A stretch of DNA of 64,000 bases from Bos javanicus (taxonomy: Eukaryota; Chordata; Mammalia; Artiodactyla; Bovidae): positions 57,641,378 to 57,705,377 of the forward strand of contig NC_083878.1 in assembly GCF_032452875.1 (NCBI RefSeq), in the 5' to 3' direction. This document shows positions 11,393 to 22,794 of this stretch, in pieces (the stretch's first letter is position 1; every line of letters begins with the position of its first letter). The position numbers and the translations under genes were made by a program. The notes below the pieces were generated by a model that saw only the letters and a list, made by a program, of their open reading frames with translations, ran no database searches and was not told where the DNA came from.

Positions 11393-13041
11393 TCTTTTTA
11401 ACTGAAATATAATTGATTTACAATATATTAGTTCAGATATATAACAGTGATTTTATATTTTATAGAACATGCTTCATTTAAAGTTACTACAAAACAATGG
11501 CCATATTTCCCAGTGCTGTTTAATATATCCCTGTCGCTTACATATTTTGCACATAAAACTTTGTATCACCTAATCTCATAACCCTATCTTGACCTCCCTC
11601 CTATCCTTTCCCCAATGACAACAACTAGTTTGCTGTTCCTATCTGGGAGTCTGTTAGTGTTATTGACATTTGTTTGTTTTACTTTTTAGAGTTTTCAAAT
11701 AAATAGTAACAAAAAGTAAGTCTTTCTCTGACTTATTTCACTAAAAAAAAAAAAAAAACAAAAACAATGCTCTCTATGACCATTCACATGGTTGCAAAAA
11801 CAACAATTTTTTTTTTCATTTTTTTAAATGACTGAGTAATATCCCTTTGTACATATATACCAGATCTTTATACTTTCATCTTTTGATAGACACTTAGGTT
11901 GCTTACATATCTTAGCTATTTGAAATAATTAGCTATGAACATTGGAAAGCATGTATTTTTTTCAAAATTGTGTTTTTGTTTTTCTTGCATTCATACTCAG
12001 AAGTGGAACTGCTGGATCATATGCTAGTTCTATTTGTAATTTTTTGAAGAAGCTCCATGTATTTTCCATAGCAAATGCACCAATTTACGTTCTGAACAGC
12101 TGTACAAGTGTTCCCTTTGCTCCACCACCTTGCCAAAGTTTCTTATTTGTGTTCTTTTTAATGAAATACATTCTAATAGCTGTTAAGTGGTGTCTAAATG
12201 TGTTTTGTTGCTGTTGTTTTAGAAAGATTTAGAGATTGTTTTATTTTCTCAACAGAAAGCAGATGGGGCTCCAACTCAGCACCTTGTGGGTTCCTCGCCT
12301 CCCTCTGTGCCCTCAATGAGGTTTTGATTTGCATTTTTTATGATTAGCAATATTTAGCACTTTTTCATGTGCCTGTAAGTCATCTTCATGTCTTCTTTTG
12401 GAAAAATGCCTCTTGGGTCTTCTGTCTATTTTTTAATCAGTTTTTTTTTTTTTTTAAATCAGGTTGCATGAGCTGCTTTTATATTTTGAATATTATTGTA
12501 TCTTTTGGATGCCAATATCATTTGGAAATACTTTTCCCATTCAGTAGGTTGTCTTCTCATTTTTGTGATGGTCTTATTTCTTGTTCAAAAGCTTTTAAGT
12601 TCAATTTGTTAAACTAAACTCCAATTTGTTTTATTTATTTCTTTTGCCTTAGGAGACAAATCTACAGAATCAGTGCAATGATTTATGTCAAAGAGTGTTC
12701 TGCTTATGATATCTTCCACGAATTATGGTTTTATGTCTTACATTGAGATCTTTATTCCATTTTGAGGGCATTTTTGTACATGGTATAAGGAAAAGTTCTG
12801 GTTCCATTGTTTTACAAGGATCTATTCAGTTTTCCCAGTACCACTATTGACAAGGATATCTTTTATCCATTTTATACTCTTGTCTCCTTTGTCATACGTT
12901 AATTACCCATAGTGTTTGGGTTTGTTTTTTGGTTCTCTATTCTATTTCACTGATCTATGTGACTGTACTTTTTGTCAGTGCCATGCTGTTGTGATTACTG
13001 CAGCTTCGTAATATAGTCTAAAGTCAGAGAGCATGATGCTT
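11393..13041 (-). mobile_element. L1 3' portion (3'UTR to ORF2)
   Basis: Reversed L1 pattern: 'aactgaaatataattgattt' (3'UTR), then ttatttcactaaaaaaaa, 'actgctggatcatatgcta', 'gttttgatttgcattttt', and ORF2 sequence ending near gcttcgtaatatagtc. An A run lies at 11742-11758. A 119-nt segment at 12202-12320 is foreign to the L1. Short frames on the plus strand are antisense shadows. Confidence 0.85.
12202..12326. repeat. 119-nt unidentified insertion inside L1
   Basis: The L1 alignment stops at 'tggtgtctaaatgt' and resumes at 'gttttgatttgcattttt'. The hexamer gttttg flanks the intervening segment (12202-12207 and 12321-12326) and may be a short target duplication. The insert is more GC-rich than its surroundings (for example ggttcctcgcctccctctgt). 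I cannot name it. Confidence 0.5.
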
Positions 13042-13529
13042 AAGAAGGCTTTCTTCCCTATGTCCCTATGTCCCTGTTCCCTATGTCCATGACATAAAAA
13101 TTTAATAGAAATTTGAATATTATTTTTAAAGTATTTTTAAGATATTTTGTTTTCCTAAGAACACATTATGATTCAGGAGAGATATAAAAAGGATCTGAAT
13201 TAGGAATGTAACATCAGGGATCAAATAAATAAGGGAGCTGGAAAAGACAAGTAAGAAATACAATTTTAAAAATGTGACACATGAGTATACATGAGAATCA
13301 AAGAGGTCAAATGAGAAAATGATTCTTCACAGTTTGAATCTAGGTAGGGGCTTTCCAACACAGAAATACTACTAACAGAAATAGACAATTAGATGTGTTA
13401 GCACATTTTAATCAAAAGAAACTGAATAGCTAAAAAAAGGTAATATGAAAAAAATTATAAATGACATAAAACTTTTGTAGGATATATGATAGAAGGCAAG
13501 AATAGATAAAAATGGAGCATTACTTTAGT
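13042..13529. other. Unassigned; short (ccctatgt)n-like tandem
   Basis: A short imperfect tandem of ccctatgt / ccctgttc units lies at about 13056-13088. The rest is AT-rich without recognisable features. Confidence 0.5.
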
Positions 13530-13744
13530 ACTATGACCATGTAATGTGGAAAGTGAAGTTGTTCAGTCGTGTCTGACTCTGTGATTCCATGGACTGTGTC
13601 CAATCAGGCTCCTACATCCATGGGATTTTCCAGGCAAGAATACTGAAGTGAGTTGCCATTTCCTTCTCCAGGGGGCCTTCCCGACCCAGGGATTGAACCC
13701 AGGTCTCCACATTGCAGGCAGACTCTTTACAATCTGAGCCACCA

Positions 13745-13751
13745 GAGAATC

Positions 13752-13796
<45 letters not shown>

Positions 13797-14069
13797 AGTC
13801 GCTTCAGTCGTGTCCGACTCTGTGCGACCCCACAGACGGCAGCCCATCAGGCTCCACCATCCCTGGGATTCTCCAGGCAAGAACACTGGAGTGGGTTGCC
13901 ATTTCCTCCTCCAATGCATGAAAGTGAAAAGTGAAAGTGAAGTCGCTCAGTCGTGTCCAACTCTTAGTGACCCCATGGACTGCAGCCCACCAGGCTCCTC
14001 CGTTCATGGGATTTTCCAGACAAGAGTACTGGAGTGAGGTGCCATTGCCTTCTCCGGAGAATCCCACTA
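13745..14069 (-). mobile_element. BOV-A2 SINE nested in a Bov-tA SINE
   Basis: The inner TSD gagaatcccacta (13 bp, exact) lies at 13745-13757 and 14057-14069. The body holds two BovA monomers with the gaaagtgaaaagtgaaagtg linker. The 3' tail, normally (ctg)n-derived, has become a pure (act)n array. Confidence 0.95.
13754..13796. repeat. (ACT)n microsatellite, about 14 units
   Basis: Uninterrupted act/cta array formed at the tail of the nested BOV-A2. It produces spurious poly-Thr and poly-Leu frames. Confidence 0.97.
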
Positions 14070-14080
14070 TGACCATGTAA

Positions 14081-14410
14081 ACCCATATAAGTTGTCTCTT
14101 AAAGGGGATTTTTACACTGCTATTAAATTAGAAGGAAAGAGGCATGTTAAGTGAACAAAGAAGTTTTCCTCAAGGAAGGAGCAATATGCTCAGGTTGTGA
14201 AGGAAACTGTAATGTTCAAATAATAAAAAGAAACTTAGGAAGGCTGGAGGACACAGAACAGAGGGAAGAATTGGAAGTGGTCAGGGAGTTGGAGATCAGG
14301 TGAGAAGACTGAGTTTTATTTCTGTTGTAATGGGTTGCTATTTTGAGCCTAAGATTTGTACCTCGTAAATAATATGATCATATTCTGTATTAATAAAAAC
14401 TAATTTATTT
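14081..14410. other. Unassigned sequence
   Basis: No feature recognised between the nested SINE pair and the L1. Confidence 0.5.
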
Positions 14411-15680
14411 AATTAAAAAAATATCTCCTCTGTGTAAAGGTGAGTAAACACTCTCTGACATACATCACAGCAAGATCCTCTATGACCCACCTCCCAGAAT
14501 ATTGGAAATAAAAGCAAAAATAAACAAATGGGACCTAATTAACCTTAAAAGCTTCTGCACATCAAAGGAAACTATTAGCAAGGTGAAAAGACAGCCTTCA
14601 GAATGGGAGAAAATAATAGCAAATGAAGCAACTGACAAACAACTAATCTCAAAAATATACAAGCAACTCCTACAGCTCAACTCCAGAAAAATAAATGACC
14701 CAATCAAAAAATGGGCCAAAGAACTAAATAGACATTTCTCCAAAGAAGACATACAAATGGCTAACAAACACATGAAAAGATGCTCAACATCACTCATTAT
14801 CAGAGAAATGCAAATCAAAACCACTATGAGGTACCATTTCACACCAGTCAGAATGGCTGTGATCCAAAAGTCTACAAATAATAAATGCTGGAGAGGGTGT
14901 GGAGAAGAGGGAACCCTTTTACACTGTTGGTGGGAATGCAAACTAGTACAGCCACTATGGAGAACAGTGTGGAGATTCCTTAAAAAACTGGAAATAGAAC
15001 TGCCTTATGATCCAGCAATCCCACTGCTGGGCATACACACTGAGGGAACTAGAAGGGAAAGAGACACATGTACCCCAATGTTCATCGCAGCACTGTTTAT
15101 AATAGCCAGGACATGGAAGCAACCTAGATGTCCATCAGCAGAGTAATGGATAAGAAAGCCGTGGTACATATACACAATGGAGTATAACTCAGCCATTAAA
15201 AAGAATACATTTGAATCAGTTCTAATGAGGTGGATGAAACTGGAGCCTATTATACAGAGTGAAGTAAGCCAGAAGGAAAAACATCAATACAGTATACTAA
15301 CGCATATATATGGAATTTAGAAAGATGCTAACAATAACCCGGTGTACGAAACAGCAAAAGAGACACTGATGTATAGAACAGTCTTATGGACTCTGTGGGA
15401 GAGGGAGAGGGTGGGAAGATTTAGGAGAATGACATTGAAACATGTAAAATATCATGTAAGAAACGAGTTGCCAGTCCAGGTTCAATGCATGATACTGGAT
15501 GCTTGGGGCTAGTGCACTGGGACGACCCAGAGGGATGGTATGGGGAGGGAGGAGGGAGGAGGGTTCAGGATGGGGAACACATATATACCTGTGGCAGATT
15601 CATTTTGATATTTGGCAAAACAAATACAATTATGTAAAGTTTAAAAATAAAATAAAATTTAAAAAAAGAATTAAAAAAAT
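14411..15680 (+). mobile_element. Young bovine-type L1, 5'-truncated
   Basis: It starts within ORF2 (about 14448, acactctctgacatacatca) and runs through the ORF2 C-terminus and the full 3'UTR (ggatgcttggggctagtgca, then the ggagggaggagggagg tract) to an A-rich end. A low-complexity duplication aattaaaaaaat lies at 14411-14422 and 15669-15680 and may be the TSD. The segment 14423-14447 is not clearly L1. Confidence 0.95.
14502..15146 (+). pseudogene. L1 ORF2p C-terminal fragment (214 codons)
   Basis: This open frame encodes the C-terminal part of L1 ORF2p, downstream of the reverse transcriptase, and stops before the normal end. It begins KAKINKWDLINLKSFCTSKE and contains the cysteine/histidine-rich segment CWRGCGEEGTLLHCWWEC near residues 128-145, which matches the ORF2p C-terminal zinc-knuckle-like region. 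In an active element ORF2p supplies endonuclease and RT for target-primed reverse transcription in the nucleus. Here both enzymatic domains are missing because of 5' truncation, so the frame is a dead remnant. The ATG is internal to the parent ORF. The 153-codon frame on the opposite strand (14480-14941) is an antisense shadow. Confidence 0.93.
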
Positions 15681-15759
15681 TGAAGTATTAAAGACTTAAG
15701 AGATTTTAAAAAAAGGTTACAAATTCAGAAGATTTTGTAACCATCCAGGAGAGAACTTA

Positions 15760-16325
15760 TGAGGAGTCACACCACAGAGATGCTCAGCGTCTCCAATCAT
15801 CAGGAAGGTGCAACTAAAAACCACAGTGAGACATCACCTCACACCTGTTAGAATGACTGTTATCAAAAAGTCAGGAGACACTAAGTGGGGATGCTGTGAA
15901 GAAGAAACTCTGAAAACTCTGGTGAGAAACCAAAGAAACTCTGGTGAACTGGTTATGGAAATGTAAATTGGATCAGCCACTGTGGAAAACAATATTGTTG
16001 CTCTTAAGTTGTTAAGTCATGTCCAACTCTTTTGCCACCCTATGGACTGTAATCCCCCACACTTCTCTGCCTATGGGATTTCCCAGGTAAGAATATTGGA
16101 GTGGGTTGCCACTTCCTTTCTCCTGGCGATCTTTCTGACACAAGGAGTGACCCCATGGCTTCTGCCGTGTCTCCTGAATTGCAAGTGAATTCTTTACCAC
16201 TAAGCCACCAGGGAAGCACTGGAAAACAGTATATAGACCTTCTCTCCCCAAAAAATTACAACTATCAAATGACACAGGAATGCTAGTTTCTGGACATACA
16301 TCCAAAGGAAATAAAATCACCATTT
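15760..16325 (+). mobile_element. Older L1 fragment split by a SINE
   Basis: The left part (to about 15982) has aaccacagtgagacatcacc, tcacacctgttagaatgac and gatcagccactgtgg. The right part (from about 16233) resumes with 'ttctggacatacatccaaag' and gaaataaaatcaccattt. Together they follow the same ORF2 region as the neighbouring young L1 but are much more diverged. Confidence 0.8.
15983..16232 (-). mobile_element. Bov-tA SINE inside the old L1
   Basis: The body in reverse runs from tgtccaactcttttgccacc to taagccaccagggaagc. The near-perfect TSD is tggaaaacaatat at 15983-15995 and tggaaaacagtat at 16220-16232. Confidence 0.92.
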
Positions 16326-17870
16326 ATCACTATCACTATTGGTAGTTTAAGATAGGTATTAGAGAGAAAAAAAGCATTATATCCACAAAATGTCATGGAA
16401 TGACCTAATTCCACATGATAATGCAAATATTATTACCAAACAATGTAAAGGTAGTATTAGATACATTTAATAAGTTTAGTAATAAAAATACAGAACTTAA
16501 GAATCAAAAGTCTCTGATTAAAATTGGTCCTCAGTTCTTCCTGAATAAATGTAAACATCTTGAAGAGCTTTTAGATAATTGTAAGACTTGGCCATTGGCC
16601 TCCCTTCTCTGCTCCAGAAATTGGGATTTAAATAGTTGAGCCTTTTTCAGTGTTCTCCACAGTACTTTATACTATGCACCCAAGTTTGAGAACAACTGCC
16701 TTCAGACATTGCTCCTCAACTCTGAATTGTGTTATTTCTCCTCAATATTTTAACCTCTGTCAAATTCGATCTGAGCATCTATGCCAGGTTGGAGATAATT
16801 TTCATAGAATTTTTCACACTTTGCTATAGCACTATGCTTCTTATATGAATCTGTCTCTAGGATTCTTGTAAGCATATGGTACATAAGACAGATGAACAGA
16901 AATACTCCTTGATTTCTATGGAAATTTAGAGATTTTGAAAATATATCATTTATGACATTATAATATATTAAGAATTCCCTCAACTTATAAATACTAGTGA
17001 TTTGCGATCCTGTTGGACTTCATTTATTTTACAAATGTTTAGCTATTCCTTTCCATGATTCAGATGTGACTTCAAACTGTGCTTGAAGGGAAGAAAATGC
17101 ATAGCTGCAGTGTTTTATTGCAGTAACAAAGCCATTCAACAGAGTGATTGCCTTTCTGTATTACTTATTATTATATACTACTATATATACATATATATAT
17201 GAATTTTCTGCTATTGAATAAGAAAACATCTCTCTTTTGTTGTGTGTTCCCACATATCATGTATCCTGATAATAATAAATCTGTTTCTCTCAATATTCTT
17301 CTGTGAATTGATTTAGTTTTATGTAGCAGGACATTTAAACAGCCTTTTTAATTCAGATAGCATGTATCATTAAAATTGTAATTGAAATAACAAGTCCGTG
17401 AGACCCCTTAAGATTTCAACACCATGTTTACAGGGTACAGAGCTATCAAATTAAGACTGAAAATTTTTCTTTTTCCTTGGGGATGCTGTTTGCAAATGTA
17501 AATTTTCATGTCAGTATTTAAACATATTGGTGTTAATAAAAATGAAAAAGCTGATTTTTTTTCTATTAACTATTATGCCTATTCATGAAGCTGTAAACAA
17601 TTATTTATGTGACACACCCATGTGAATTGTCAAGTGCAATAACCCTTCCAAAACTGGGGTTTGAAACTGCCAGGAGTTCCTTGAAATGGCAAAGTGTTTT
17701 TAAGCAAACAGAGCCACTAAAAGAGAAGACATATTTTAATAAACTATTCAGATATGATAGCTATCATATGTACATTATGTCAGTCATGGATTAGACAAAG
17801 AAAGGTGCACATATAATATTTTCAGAAAATTATTCTCTGAAAATAAAATTAAGGACGTATCTTCTAAGCA
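16326..17870. other. Unassigned AT-rich sequence
   Basis: No gene or clear repeat family. A short plus-strand frame at 16415-16639 lacks features and is probably chance. A MER5-like string occurs near 16680 but is too short to call. Confidence 0.5.
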
Positions 17871-18082
17871 AGTGAAAATGAAAGTCGCTCAGTCATATCC
17901 GACTCTTTGCAACCCCATGAACTGTAGCCCACCAGTTCCTCTATCCACAAAATTCTCCAGGCAAGAATACTGAAGTGGGTAGCCATTCCCTTCTCTCAGG
18001 GCATCTTCCCAACCCAGGGATCAAACCCAGGTCTCCCACATTGCAGGAATATTTTTTACCATCTGAGCCACCAGGAAAGCCC
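17871..18082 (-). mobile_element. Bov-tA SINE
   Basis: Reverse copy: gaaagtcgctcagtcatatc to tctgagccaccaggaaagcc. It is directly abutted by a second truncated copy on the same strand. Confidence 0.92.
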
Positions 18083-18188
18083 AAGAATACAGGAATGGGA
18101 AGCCTATCTGTTTTCCAGGAGATCGTCTAGGTCCAGGAATTGAATCAGAGTCTCCTGCATTGCAGGCAGATTCTTTACCAGCTGAGGT
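18083..18188 (-). mobile_element. Truncated second Bov-tA in tandem
   Basis: A partial reverse copy retains part of the BovA body (aagaatacaggaatgggaag) and the tRNA-like part (ctcctgcattgcaggcagat). It is followed by a poly(T) of about 18 nt (18201-18218). Confidence 0.85.
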
Positions 18189-19569
18189 ATATAAATCTGT
18201 TTTTTTTTTTTTTTTTTGGATAATATGGCTAGTCTGGATGGGATCTGAGAGAATTCATCAGGTCCCTTTTAATATGATATTTCTATTTTAGTTGTATTTC
18301 TACAATTCATTTAATAAATGATAGGAGACTCTTTCCCATAACTAGCTCATATTTCTGCATGTCTTGCAAGCAAAGACATTGACAGTCTACAGCAGAGTAG
18401 CTATCTTTTTAAGGATATTTGCATAATAAACAAAGAGCTTTGGGAAATAGAGATCAAGTCTTCTAGAGGGCAGATATGTTTGCTGTCCAAGAAAATAGAG
18501 TAACACCTTCTTGGACTATAGTAGGGAATGTTTGCTTGAAACCTTATGTAAAAGATTAAGGCTTTAAGTTCAATATTCTTTAGCTTGGAGAAGTCTGAAT
18601 GATTTTCTAAGCAGCTTCTACCTAGGACCAACTGCTTCTCTTTCCTAGAAGCCCCTCAACATAAAATCCTCACACTGAATTGGCCAGGAGAGATGAATTT
18701 GTTACCTTATTATTGATCTCCTAGAATCTAGGAAGAGATGGCTACCTGAAAAAAAAAAAAAAAGTTAAAATAAAAAATGTTAGGTACTATGAAAAATAAA
18801 AGTGGAGGATGAATTCTATGTAAGAAACCCAAACTGGACATTATCTCTGAAAAATGCCTTCATCATTTTAAAAGGGTAGTTTGTGTTTAAGTCTGATATT
18901 GATATTACCTTGTATTATCTGGTCACTGTAGGCTGAATTATTATTTTGAATACTTTCTTAATTTATCATCTAGACTTTTCCAACTATAGAATTTTGTCAT
19001 CTACAACCGCAATAATAGTTGGAAAGAGGAGGAAAATATATACCTACCTTCATTCTCTCTTTAAACTAGTAAATCCAAAACAACATTAAAAAATAGTGAC
19101 TTAAATAGCCATTGTTGATTAATTCATCTTTAAATCACATTGTTTCCTGAGTCAATCAATTAAAACTGCCTTCAATTCAAATAACAAGAAAATATTGGCA
19201 ACTTGATGAATGTAGAAAAATATTACATTTTTATTACAAATATTAAGAATAACAATGAAATAATAATGCATATTGAATAAGAGCTCCATACTAGGTATGG
19301 AAACACATTATAAAACCACTTAAATCAGTTTGATAGTGGCACAGGAATATGTTAAGTATGTTATAATGTGTGGCAATTTTAATATAAGAAATAGAAAACT
19401 AATATAAGAATTACTCATTTAGGTAATATTGTAAGGTCAACTTGCCAACCCTAACAATATTTCAAAATTAATTATCTTTGACTGAAATATCTAACATTCA
19501 TCAACTTTTCTTTCACCTATTCTCCCATGAACACAGAATAAAGTATTTAAAGATGTTCAATTTTAGCAT
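18189..19569. other. Unassigned AT-rich sequence
   Basis: Contains the poly(T) at 18201-18218 and a poly(A) at 18750-18764. No repeat family or coding exon was recognised. The minus frame at 18401-18631 has no recognisable domain. Confidence 0.5.
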
Positions 19570-20109
19570 TGTTTGCTATAGAAAAACTGGGACAAGAAAA
19601 AAGGCAGAGCACAACCCTTAAAAGAATGACTTAACCATTGAAAACACAACATTAACTGGTTAGAATCAGGTAGGTCCAAGACAGCAGATGAGTTGACTTC
19701 CACAAGACCTTGGGCTACAGTATGTACCCATTGCAATACATTAGTGAGTTATCTGACATACTCACCAAGGTCAACCATAAAAGGTCAAAAAGTGGGTGGT
19801 GGCCTAGTCCCTGGAAATCCCTACCGATTCCCTAAAATAGTTGGAATAATCCTCCTACTTATTAGCCAATGAAATGACAGCCCATAAAAAATAATCACCA
19901 CATATTTGGGGGACTCTTGGCTTCTGCAATGACCCACAATCTGGGGAGTGTGTATCTCCCTGAATAAAGCACCTTTCACTTTAGTATGGCTTGCTCTTGA
20001 ATTCTTTTGTGTGAGAAGTCAAGAATCCCCACTTGGCCACCATCCCAGGGACTCACCTGAGTTCTAGGATGCAACCATTCTCTTTCACCCCATTCTCATT
20101 CCTACAACA
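19570..20109 (+). mobile_element. Endogenous retrovirus LTR, type A, plus strand
   Basis: A solo LTR-like unit. The U3-like part carries 'cctaaaatagttggaataat' and attagccaatgaaatgac, with a CCAAT-type box. A polyadenylation signal aataaa lies at 19963-19968, followed by a U5-like part with gagaagtcaagaatcccc and an end near ctacaaca. No adjacent gag, pol or env coding is seen. A related copy lies in reverse near 26.0-26.6 kb. The ends are approximate. Confidence 0.75.
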
Positions 20110-20159
20110 AAATCTAAACAAATAACTAGAAATTACCTAAATAATCATTAATAATTTAA

Positions 20160-21905
20160 TTTCTGTAATCAGTATCCGTTCAGTCGGCTCAGTCCAGTCC
20201 AACTCTTTGCCACCCATTGAACCACAGCACGCCAGTCCTCCTATCCATCACCAACTCCCAGAGCCCACCCAAACCCATGTCCATTGAGTCGGTGATACCA
20301 TCCAACCATCTCATCCTCTCTCATCCCCTTCTCCTCCTGCCCTCCTGCCCTCAGTCTTTCCCAGTATCAGGGTCTTTTTTGAATTTGTCAGCTCTTCACA
20401 TCAGCTGGCCAAAGTATTGGAGTTTCAGCTTCAACATCAGTCTTTCCAATAAACACCCAGGACTGATCTTTAGGATGGACTGGTTGGATCTCCTTGCAGT
20501 CCAAGGGACTCTCAAGAGTCTTCTCCAACACCACAGTTCAAAAGCATCAATTCTTTGGTGCTCAGCTTTCTTTAGAGTCAAACTCTCACATCCATACATG
20601 ACCATAGGAAAAACCATAGACTTGACTAGATGGACCTTCGTTGACAAAGTAATGTCTCTGCTTTTTAATATGCTGTCTAGGTTGGTCATAATGTTCCTTC
20701 CAAGGAGTAAGCATCTTTTAATTTCATGGCTGCTATCACCATATGCAGTGATTTTGGAGCCCCCCAAAAAATAAAGTCTATTACTGTTTCCACTGTTTCC
20801 CCATCAATTTGCCATGAAGTGATGGGACCGAATGCCATGATCTTCATTTTCTGAATGTTGAGCTTTAAGCCAACTTTTTCACTCTCCACTTTGACTTTCA
20901 TCAAGAGGCTTTTTAGTTCCTCTTCACTTTCTGCCATAAGGGTGGTGTCATCTACATGTTATTAATATTTCTCCCAGAAATCTTGATTCCAGCTTGTGCT
21001 TCTTTCAGCCCAGCATTTCTCATGATGTACTCTGCATTGAAGTTAAATAAGCAAGGTGACAATATACAGCCTTGACGTACTCCTTTTCCTATTTGGAACC
21101 AGTCTGTTGTTCCATGTCCAGTTCTAACTGTTGCTTCCTGACCTGCATACAGGTTTCTCAAGAGGCAGGTCAGGTGATCTGGTATTCCCATCTCTTTCAG
21201 AATTTTCCACAGTTTATTGTGATCCACACAGTCAAAGGCTTTAGCATAGTCAATAAAGCAGAAATAGGTATTTTTCTGGAACTCTCTTGCTTTTTTTGAT
21301 GACCCAGCGGATGTTGGCAAATTGATCTCTGGTTCCTCTGCCTTTTCTAAAACCAGCTTGAACATCTAGAAGTTCACGGTTCACATATTGCTGAAGCCTG
21401 GCTTGGAGAATTTTGAGCATTACTTTGCTAGTGTGTGAAATGAGTGCGGGAGTTTGAGCACTCTTTGTCATAGCCTTTCTTTGGGATTAGAATGAAAACT
21501 GACCATTTCCAGTCCTGTGGCCACTGAGGAGAAATTTGCTGGCATATTGAGTGCAACATTTTCACAGCATCATCTTTCAGGATTTGAAATAGCTCAACTG
21601 GAATCCCATCACCTCCACTAGCTTTGTTCATAGTGATATGCTTTCTAAGCCCCACTTGACTTCACATTCCAGGATGTCTGGCTCTAGGTCAGTGATCACA
21701 CCATCTTGATTATCTGAGTCGTGAAGGTCTTTTTTGTATAATTCCTCTGTGTATTCTTGCCACCTCTTCTTAATATCTTCTGCTTCTGTTAGGCCCATAC
21801 CATTTCTGTCCTTTTTTGTGCCCATCTTTTCATGAAATGTTCCCTTTGTATCTCTAACTTTCTTGAAGAGCTCTCTAGTCTTTCCCAATCTGTTGTTTCT
21901 GTAAT
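20160..21905 (-). mobile_element. BovB LINE, 1.7 kb, 5'-truncated
   Basis: The 3' end is at 20170 and the element runs into the sequence upstream of the RT domain at about 21895. The TSD tttctgtaat lies at 20160-20169 and 21896-21905. The minus-strand frames read, in order, GKTRELFKKVRDTKGTFHEK, 'NKASGGDGIPVELFQILKDD', FIDYAKAFDCVDHNKLWKIL and VRQGCILSPCLFNF. The catalytic YADD motif is lost to a deletion near 20950, and several frameshifts are present. Confidence 0.96.
20952..21365 (-). pseudogene. BovB reverse transcriptase fragment (137 codons)
   Basis: The longest intact piece of the RT domain in this BovB copy. It includes RT motif A (FIDYAKAFD) and the motif-B region (RQGCILSPCLF). The frame ends at NNIN-type sequence (NINNM then stop) just before the YADD motif expected in motif C. 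In an active BovB this domain copies element RNA at the nicked target. Here it is inactive because motif C is deleted and both ends are frameshifted. The first codons (MFKLVLEKAEEPE) come from a shifted frame, so the ATG is not a real start. Confidence 0.92.
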
Positions 21906-22794
21906 ATATATCAGATCAGATCAGATCAGAACAATTGCTCAGTCGTGTCTGACTCTTTGCGACCCCATGAATCACAGCACGCCAGGCCTCCCTGTCCATC
22001 ATCAACTCCTGGAGTTCACTCAGACTCACGTCCATCGAGTCAGTGACGCCATCCAGCCATCTCATCCTCTGTCGTCCCCTTCTCCTCCTGCCCCCAATCC
22101 CTCCCAGCATCAGAGTCTTTTCCAATGAATCAACTCTTCACATGAGGTGGCCAGAGTCCTGGAGTTTCAGCTTTAGCATCATTCCTTCCAAAGAAATCCC
22201 AGGGCTGATCTCCTTCAGAATGGACTGGTTGGATCTCCTTGTAGTCCAAGGGACTCTCAAGAGTCTTCTCCAACACCACAGTTCAAAAGCATCAATTCTT
22301 CGGCACTCAGCCTTCTTCACAGTCCAACTCTCACATCCATACATGACCACAGGAAAAAGCATAGCCTTGACTAGACGAACCTTTGTTGGCAAAGTAATGT
22401 CTCTGCTTTTGAATATGCTATCTAGGTTGGTCATAACTTTCCTTCCCAGGAGTAAGCGTCTTTTAATTTCATAGCTGCAGTCACCATCTGCAGTGATTTT
22501 GGAGCCCCAAATAATAAAGTCTGACACTGTTTCCACTGTTTCCCCATCTATTTCCCATGAAGTGATAGGACCATGATCATTTTCTGAATGTTGAGCTTTA
22601 AGCCAACTTTTTCATTCTCCACTTTCACTTTCATCAAGAGGCTTTTTAGTTTCTCTTCCCTTTCTGCCATAAGGGTGGTGTCATCTGCATATCTGAGGTT
22701 ATTGATATTTCTCCCAGCAATCTTGATTCCAGCTTGTGTTTCTTCCAGTTCAGCGTTTCTCATGATGTACTCTGCATAGAAGTTAATATTATAT
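21906..22794 (-). mobile_element. BovB LINE, 0.9 kb, head-to-tail with the previous copy
   Basis: The 3' end carries a (tcaga)n tail in reverse (tcagatcagatcagatcaga) at 21911. The copy extends to the RT catalytic region at about 22783, where the frame reads NNLRYADDTTLMAE with YADD intact. A loose AT-rich duplication (taatatat / taatatta) flanks it. It sits directly beyond the TSD of the preceding copy. Confidence 0.95.

Larger units (their letters stand above)
13530..14080 (-). mobile_element. Bov-tA SINE hosting a BOV-A2 insertion
   Basis: The host SINE in reverse spans about 13545-13757 and carries gtgtctgactctgtgattcc, then gggattgaacccagg, then gagccaccagagaatccc. The outer TSD actatgaccatgtaa (15 bp, exact) lies at 13530-13544 and 14066-14080. 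The SINE head is interrupted near its very end by the BOV-A2 copy. Confidence 0.93.

Noticed and set aside
14480..14941. 153-codon minus-strand frame with membrane-like composition
   Set aside because: Exactly antisense to the L1 ORF2 C-terminal coding region; the hydrophobic look comes from reading A-rich L1 sequence backwards.
16675..16700. MER5-like end (caagtttgagaacaactgcc)
   Set aside because: Only about 20 bases match, without the rest of the element.
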